Positions 59,378-64,000 of a stretch of DNA of 64,000 nucleotides are shown piece by piece (the first letter of the stretch is position 1; each line of letters starts with the position of its first letter). The stretch lies in NCBI RefSeq assembly GCF_002864685.1, contig NZ_NMQZ01000008.1, forward strand, positions 1 to 64,000. Direction: 5' to 3'. This DNA is from Alloalcanivorax mobilis (lineage in GTDB: Bacteria > Pseudomonadota > Gammaproteobacteria > Pseudomonadales > Alcanivoracaceae). The position numbers and the translations under genes were made by a program. The notes under the pieces were generated by a model, which had not been told where the DNA came from, did not search any database, and saw only the letters and a program-made list of their open reading frames with translations.

Positions 59378-61060
59378 TCAGGCGGTACGGCGGCCGAGCA
59401 GCGCCGCCAGCGCCAGCAGCATCAGGTAGTGGACGCTGCCGCCACCGCCACCGCCGCCACTTTCTTCCCCGCCTTCACTGCCACTGGCGTTCACTGTGAC
59501 GGTGGCGCTGGCGGACACGGTTTCGCTGTCGCCGTCCACGCAGGTCAGGGTGTAGGTGAACTCGCCGGCCACGTCCGGGGTCAGGGTTTCGCTGCCTTGC
59601 AATGCCTTGTTGCCGCCCCATTCGCCCTCGCCCACGCACTGGTCGGCGCCGCTGACGCTCCAGGTCAGGATGGTGCTTTCGCCTTCGGTCAGCGTGGTCG
59701 GTTGCGCCTGGATATCGATGTTGGCCGCCACCGGCGGTGCCACATCCAGGGCATAGACGGTGCCGCTACCAGTGGCGCTGCTTGAAGACACCGTGTCCCC
59801 GGGGGCGCCGCCGGCGTTGGTGGCGCCATAGAGCGTCTGGATGCCGTCGTTCACCGGCCCGGCGCTCAGGCCATTGGGGAAGGCGCCGTCGCTTTCCACA
59901 TCGAACAGATGCAGCAGCTCATAGCCGTCGTCGGCGCGGTCATCGGCGGCGCCGATGCGAATGCGATAAAGCGCGCCAGCCCCGCCGGCGCTGGTGCGCC
60001 GGGTGGTGCCGTACACATGGCCGTCCTCGGCCAGTACCAGCGGCCCCCAGGGGGTCTGGCCGTCTTCGCCGTCGCCGAAGCGGTGCAGCACGGTGAAGCT
60101 GTCTTCATCGTCCAGGTGGTAGCGCCACACGCCCAGGGTGGTGGTGCCGTACAGCCAGTCACCGTCGTGCACCAGCGCCTGCTGGCCGGAGTCGTTGCCC
60201 TTGATTTCGCCCTCGGCGTTTTTCGCGAAGGTGTGCAGCACCGTCACCGGCGTGGCGCCCTCGCCCACCGCCTGGGAGAGGTCGACGCTGAACAGGGTGC
60301 CGGCGGTTTCGTCGCCTTCCGGTACCGCGGACTCGTCCCCCGCCCCGGCGGATTGGTCGCGCACGTTGATGCCGTAAAGCATATCGGCGTCGTCATCCAC
60401 CGCCAGCGCCACCGGGTACTGGCCTTTCAGATAAACGGTCTGTGGGTTGCCACTGCCCTGCACATAGTCCGGTAACTGGAAATCCACCAGCCAGGTCAGC
60501 GCGCCAGCGGCGTCGAGCCGGAACAGGCCGTTGCCGGCACGGCCGGAACCGCCACCGAAATAGACATTGTCGTCGGCGTCCACGGCGAACAGGCCGCGCG
60601 GCTTGAACGCGTCTTCCGAGCCATCCGGCGGCGTGCCGGCCAGTGCGTTTGACGGCACGCCCCCGGCTGCCCAGCGAAACATTCCCGGCGCCCCCAGAAA
60701 GGGGGTTGAGCCCACATAAGCCTGCCCCTGGCTGTCCACCACCAGACCGGTTCTCAGCCCCAGACCACCCGCCTCGGCGAACGCGGCGGCCTGATATTCA
60801 CTGCCTTGCGCATCACGCAACTGATAATAGGCCCCGGACGTGGCGGCACCGCCCAACGGGGTCACACCCAGCAGAGCGCCCTCCCCGGGGCGGTACACCG
60901 GTGGCAGATGCGGATTGGCGCCGGCGCCGGCACTGGCGGCGTCAAAACGATGCAGCACCCGGGGCGTGAGGTCGGCCAGCGCCGGGGCGCCGGCCATCAA
61001 CAGTGCCAGGCCCAGGCCAAACAGCCGCGCCGGGGCACCAGGGAAGAGAGAACGGTTCAT
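59378..61060 (-). CDS. GloVer-repeat protein with GlyGly-CTERM sorting tail (first)
   Basis: Surface protein of 560 residues, paralogous in plan to the second one at 56528-58414. Signal peptide LFGLGLALLMAGAPALA. Repeats include WLYGTTTLGVW, HVYGTTRRTSAGGAGALYRI and TLYGATNAGGAPGD. An Ig-like domain with QCVGEGEWGG and LTCVDGD follows. The end is a textbook GlyGly-CTERM: seven Gly, SVHYLMLLALAALLGRR. The ATG at 61060 has AGGAG upstream. It lies 23 bases after hasR. The processing enzyme is not in the window. Confidence 0.86.
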   Translation of the reverse strand: MNRSLFPGAPARLFGLGLALLMAGAPALADLTPRVLHRFDAASAGAGANPHLPPVYRPGEGALLGVTPLGGAATSGAYYQLRDAQGSEYQAAAFAEAGGLGLRTGLVVDSQGQAYVGSTPFLGAPGMFRWAAGGVPSNALAGTPPDGSEDAFKPRGLFAVDADDNVYFGGGSGRAGNGLFRLDAAGALTWLVDFQLPDYVQGSGNPQTVYLKGQYPVALAVDDDADMLYGINVRDQSAGAGDESAVPEGDETAGTLFSVDLSQAVGEGATPVTVLHTFAKNAEGEIKGNDSGQQALVHDGDWLYGTTTLGVWRYHLDDEDSFTVLHRFGDGEDGQTPWGPLVLAEDGHVYGTTRRTSAGGAGALYRIRIGAADDRADDGYELLHLFDVESDGAFPNGLSAGPVNDGIQTLYGATNAGGAPGDTVSSSSATGSGTVYALDVAPPVAANIDIQAQPTTLTEGESTILTWSVSGADQCVGEGEWGGNKALQGSETLTPDVAGEFTYTLTCVDGDSETVSASATVTVNASGSEGGEESGGGGGGGSVHYLMLLALAALLGRRTA

Positions 61061-61083
61061 GCCATGCTCCTGAAAAAGAAAAA

Positions 61084-63651
61084 TTAAAATCGCAACGAAA
61101 GCGTCCCGGTGACCGTGCGGCCCGGGGCGATCCAGTAAGAAGTGCCGTTGAGTTCCGCGTAGTTGCGGTCGCGCAGGTTGTCCACCGCCAGCCGCAAGGT
61201 GAGCGCGTCGCTGGGCTGGTAGCTGGCCCACAGGTCGTAGACGGTCCAGTCGACCACGTCCGCGTACATGGTGCCGCCGCGGCCGTCGTTGTCTTCGTAG
61301 CGCACCCGCGCGCCCAGGGTCAGGCGGCGGTCGAACAGACGCACGCCGCTGCTCAGCGTGCCCTTTTTGCGCGGCGGCAGCAGATAGATGATGCCGCCGC
61401 CATTGGGCTCGCCGACGCCGTCCTGTGGCTGCGAGCCGGTGATGTTGCCAAGCGGATAAGGGTTGTAACCGCCCCGGCCCAGGTCATGTAGGGTGCGGGT
61501 CCAGCTCAGTTCGGCGAAGGCCACGCCGAGATCGTATTCGGCCTGCAATTCCAGCCCCCGAAAGCGCACTTCGTCGTCGAGATTGACGAAACCGAACGCC
61601 TCGATATCGCCCGCGTCGCCAATCGACGTCGGGTTGATCACCGGCGCCTGGGTGATGTAGTGGTCCACCTGGGTGTTGAACCAGGCCGCTTTCAAGCGCA
61701 GTCGGTCACCGTCGCGCAGCAGATCAGGCAGCCGCAGGTTGGCGCCAACCTCCCAGTTGCTGGAACGCTCCGGCTCCAGCCCAGGATTGGGAAAAAACGG
61801 AAACGAATTGCCGATGTGCGAGCCCCACATCAACGATTCGGTGATCGCCGGCGGCCGCACACCACGGCCGTAGCTGGCGAACAGTTGCAGTGGGTTGGTG
61901 ATTTGCCAGGCGGCGGTCAAGGTCGGCGACACAAAGCCATCGTGGCGGGCGACGGCGAAGTCGCTGTAATAGGAGGTGAACGGTGGGCGCGTACCCGGTG
62001 GGTTCTGGTCCGAGCCGACGAACATTTCGCCCTCGCCCTTGAGGCGAAAATAGTCGTAACGCAGGCCGGCGATCAGCTCCAGGCCGCTGGCGTGGGCAAA
62101 ACGCGCCTGACTGAACAGGCTGGCGACGCTGCGCTCGCCCTCCGGGGTGGGCCCGGAAAACCAGCTTGGCTCGCCGTCGCCTTCGCCGCTCTGGGCGGCG
62201 TTGGGGCGGGTCCAGTCGTGATAGAACTCCAACCCGTAGCTGAGCTCCAACGCCGCTGGCCAGTCGCCCAGGTCCAGGGGCGTACGGTTGCTGAGGGTGC
62301 CGCCCACGGTGTTGGTTTCGTAACGCACCGCGAAGGCGCCATAGCCATCGCCGGTGTCGGGGCGGTCCTGGTCGTTGGCGGTGCGGGTGTAATAAAGACT
62401 GCTGTCCAGATCCAGCCAGCTGCTGGCGGGGAACAGGCTGTAATTGAACAAAAAGGTATCGGTGCGCACCCGGTTGTAGTCGGTGGCGCCGGCCAACACG
62501 CTGGTGTTGCTGCCCTGATCGAACTCGGCGTCCAGGCCGATGTAACTGAACTTAAGGCGCTGATCGTCGCCCAGGCGCAGCGTGCTCTTGAACAGACCCG
62601 ACCACTGATCCTGACCGGTGAACTGGCTGGTGCCGTGCCAGTAGCCGCCGTCCTTGCTGCCGCGCTCGCCTTTGTCGAAGGCCCCCACGTTCTTACGGCT
62701 GAACGCCGCCAGCAGGTCCAGGTTGTCGGTGACCCGGGTGGCAGCGGCGACACTGCCGGCGAAGTAGTAGGCGTTGTCGCCGGTGGTCAGGTTAATGCGC
62801 GCGCCGTGGTCGGCGCCGTCATGGGCCAGATCCTCGAATTCCAGGGTGCGAAAGTTGACCACCCCGCCAATCACGCCGGCGCCGCCGACGGTGGAGGTGG
62901 GGCCCTTGGCCACGTCCACGCCGGCCAGCAGCTCCGGGTCCAGGTACACCTGGCCGTTGCTGCCGTGGCCGCTTTGCTGATAATTCTGGCGGGCGCCGTC
63001 GATCATCACGTTGACGCGGCCGAAATCCTGCAAGCCACGGATGTTCACCGACACCCCCGGGTCCTGGCGGCTCTGCGAGGTGTGCACGCCGGGCACCGCG
63101 GCCAGCACATCGGAGGTGTTGCGCGGCGCGATGCGGTCGATGTCCTGGCGGGTGACGATGCTCACCGACCCGGGCTGCAAGTACAGGTCCCGCCGTGGGT
63201 CCTCTTCACCCTCCACCGTGACCCGTTCCAGGCGCGCTCCCACCCCGGCACCGGCGCCCGCGTCGGTGAGGGTGTAGACGCCGCCGTCTTCACGGTCGGC
63301 GCTCAGGCCGGTATCGCGCAACAGCGCCCGGAAGCCCTGTTCCACCGTGTAACGCCCCTGCAGACCGGCGGTGCGGCGCCCCTCGGTCAATTCCGGCGGG
63401 TAATACATCACCACCCCCGCCTCCAGGGCGAAGCGGTTCAACGCCGGCGCCAGCGGCCCGGCGGCGATGCGATAGTGACGTGCCTGGGACGGCGGCGTGG
63501 CCGTCTCATCCGCCTCGGCCACCATCGGCATCGCCGCCAGGCACACCCCGGCCACCGCCATCACCGCCAACCCTGGCGCGACCACACCCAGCACCGCCAA
63601 GGACCCTGCCGTCACCGCGCCCCAACAACGCCGCGCGAACCTGAACACCAT
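61084..63651 (-). CDS. hasR: TonB-dependent heme/hemophore receptor HasR-like
   Basis: Outer membrane receptor, 855 residues. A long signal peptide (about 45 residues) is followed by a secretin/TonB N-terminal (STN) domain (HYRIAAGPLAPALNRFALEAG), a TonB box region near LERVTVEGEED, the plug domain (NIRGLQDFGRVNVMIDGARQ, YLDPELLAGVDVAKGP) and a 22-strand barrel ending VTGTLSLRF. The heme-binding region VRPPAITESLMWGSHIGN with NPGLEPE corresponds to the FRAP and NPNL boxes and encloses a His. The STN domain suggests signalling to an anti-sigma factor, not seen here. The ATG at 63651 has only a weak GGGA upstream. Confidence 0.92.
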   Translation of the reverse strand: MVFRFARRCWGAVTAGSLAVLGVVAPGLAVMAVAGVCLAAMPMVAEADETATPPSQARHYRIAAGPLAPALNRFALEAGVVMYYPPELTEGRRTAGLQGRYTVEQGFRALLRDTGLSADREDGGVYTLTDAGAGAGVGARLERVTVEGEEDPRRDLYLQPGSVSIVTRQDIDRIAPRNTSDVLAAVPGVHTSQSRQDPGVSVNIRGLQDFGRVNVMIDGARQNYQQSGHGSNGQVYLDPELLAGVDVAKGPTSTVGGAGVIGGVVNFRTLEFEDLAHDGADHGARINLTTGDNAYYFAGSVAAATRVTDNLDLLAAFSRKNVGAFDKGERGSKDGGYWHGTSQFTGQDQWSGLFKSTLRLGDDQRLKFSYIGLDAEFDQGSNTSVLAGATDYNRVRTDTFLFNYSLFPASSWLDLDSSLYYTRTANDQDRPDTGDGYGAFAVRYETNTVGGTLSNRTPLDLGDWPAALELSYGLEFYHDWTRPNAAQSGEGDGEPSWFSGPTPEGERSVASLFSQARFAHASGLELIAGLRYDYFRLKGEGEMFVGSDQNPPGTRPPFTSYYSDFAVARHDGFVSPTLTAAWQITNPLQLFASYGRGVRPPAITESLMWGSHIGNSFPFFPNPGLEPERSSNWEVGANLRLPDLLRDGDRLRLKAAWFNTQVDHYITQAPVINPTSIGDAGDIEAFGFVNLDDEVRFRGLELQAEYDLGVAFAELSWTRTLHDLGRGGYNPYPLGNITGSQPQDGVGEPNGGGIIYLLPPRKKGTLSSGVRLFDRRLTLGARVRYEDNDGRGGTMYADVVDWTVYDLWASYQPSDALTLRLAVDNLRDRNYAELNGTSYWIAPGRTVTGTLSLRF

Positions 63652-63669
63652 AAACTGATTCCCATTCTC
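63651..63669 (-). promoter_or_regulatory. Candidate Fur box at the hasR start
   Basis: On the minus strand the 19 bases GAGAATGGGAATCAGTTTA match the Fur consensus GATAATGATAATCATTATC at 13 positions. They overlap the ribosome binding site and the A of the start codon. Iron control of hasR is expected from the biology of the family, but the match is moderate. Confidence 0.4.
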
Positions 63670-64000
63670 GTTTGCTGGTTTTACTAGTGATGACGCATCA
63701 ACGACGCAACGGGACAGTGGCGGGTGATTTTTTTGCTTGTTCGCGAACGAGCGGCAACCGGTGTTGCTCGCAGGCCGGACAGTGAAGCGGGTCATTCCCG
63801 TGACAGGGACTTAAACCTGATGGAAAAGGGAACGCCGCCCGGCTGCGCCGGATTTTGATTCTGAGGTGGCCGCGATCCTTGATCGCGAACCGAGCCAACG
63901 GCGAGGCGGATCTGGCAAAGCCGATTCGCTGGCATGGCCTGTCCGCAAAAAGCACCTTTCTACGAAGCCGCCGTAGGAGCAGGCCTGGCCAGCGAACCGA
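63652..64000. other. Upstream region of hasR with REP-like palindromes
   Basis: About 350 bases with no supportable gene. A GCGATC/GATCGC hairpin lies at about 63869-63885, and a GTAGGAGC REP-like sequence with AGGCCTGGCC starts at 63973, reaching the window edge. A sigma/anti-sigma pair that might serve the STN domain of HasR is not in the visible part. Confidence 0.55.
63973..64000 (+). repeat. REP-like sequence at the window edge
   Basis: Begins GTAGGAGCAGGCCTGGCCAG, the same GTAGGAGC head as the copy at 37144 followed by a GC-rich dyad. It is cut off by the end of the window. Confidence 0.6.

Noticed and set aside
56528-61060. The two GlyGly-CTERM proteins as autotransporters
   Set aside because: No C-terminal beta barrel exists; the end is Gly-rich, hydrophobic and Arg-rich, which is a sorting tail.
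61660-63687. Open frame antisense to hasR (675 codons, plus strand)
   Set aside because: High-GC shadow of the receptor gene; composition is Gly/Val/Ala/Gln/His-rich without motifs, and hasR itself is certain.

Overview
The window is chromosomal DNA of a high-GC gammaproteobacterium. Gene order and protein character suggest an Alcanivorax-like marine oil-degrading genus. This is an inference from gene order (yceD-rpmF-plsX-fabD-fabG-acpP-fabF-pabC-mltG-tmk-holB-pilZ-tatD, then maf/sppA/gph/rluC/rne and murB/ptp/kdsB/lpxK/msbA/exbD/exbB/comEC) and not from any marker gene. No rRNA, tRNA, CRISPR array, prophage or insertion sequence was seen.

Layout. Positions 362-12506 hold a long minus-strand run for fatty-acid, phospholipid and cell-wall synthesis plus DNA replication, read from yceD down to rmuC. 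At 12657-20144 come maf, sppA, a phosphatase, rluC and, divergently, rne with a long leader. At 20497-28845 is an envelope block (murB, a tyrosine phosphatase, kdsB, lpxK, msbA, exbD, exbB, comEC). At 29033-38213 are a DUF2062 protein, lolD with a single lolC/E, a periplasmic protein, the agmatine pathway aguA-aguB, tusA, an MFS permease, rlmM and purU.

Two accessory blocks stand out. The first (39366-50737) is built around a cyanase. A NifA/NorR-like sigma-54 activator, a nitrate/cyanate-type ABC importer with a Tat-exported binding protein, a thioesterase and a thiol-isomerase-like protein lie on the minus strand. Divergent from them are an OsmC-like protein, an acyl-CoA-dehydrogenase-fold flavoprotein, a rubredoxin-rubredoxin reductase fusion, cyanase and an outer-membrane porin. 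Each divergent operon starts with a near-consensus sigma-54 promoter, and near-identical ~28-bp elements lie upstream, 183 bp apart. The layout suggests that an imported nitrogen compound is oxidised to cyanate and then split to ammonia and CO2; the substrate is unknown.

The second block (50913-63651) is a complete hemophore system read on the minus strand: HasR receptor, HasA hemophore, type I exporter HasD-HasE-HasF, heme oxygenase and a DUF454 membrane protein. It is unusual in that two large secreted proteins with GloVer-type repeats and GlyGly-CTERM tails flank hasA.

Across the window, intergenic spaces carry a recurring architecture: tandem 7-bp units, often as two inverted arms around a loop. 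The period is always seven, but the unit sequence differs from locus to locus. At least four full elements or large arms and three partial ones are visible (13272, 29570, 37180, 49299, 50903, plus short ones at 20464 and 34601). I could not assign them to a named repeat family.
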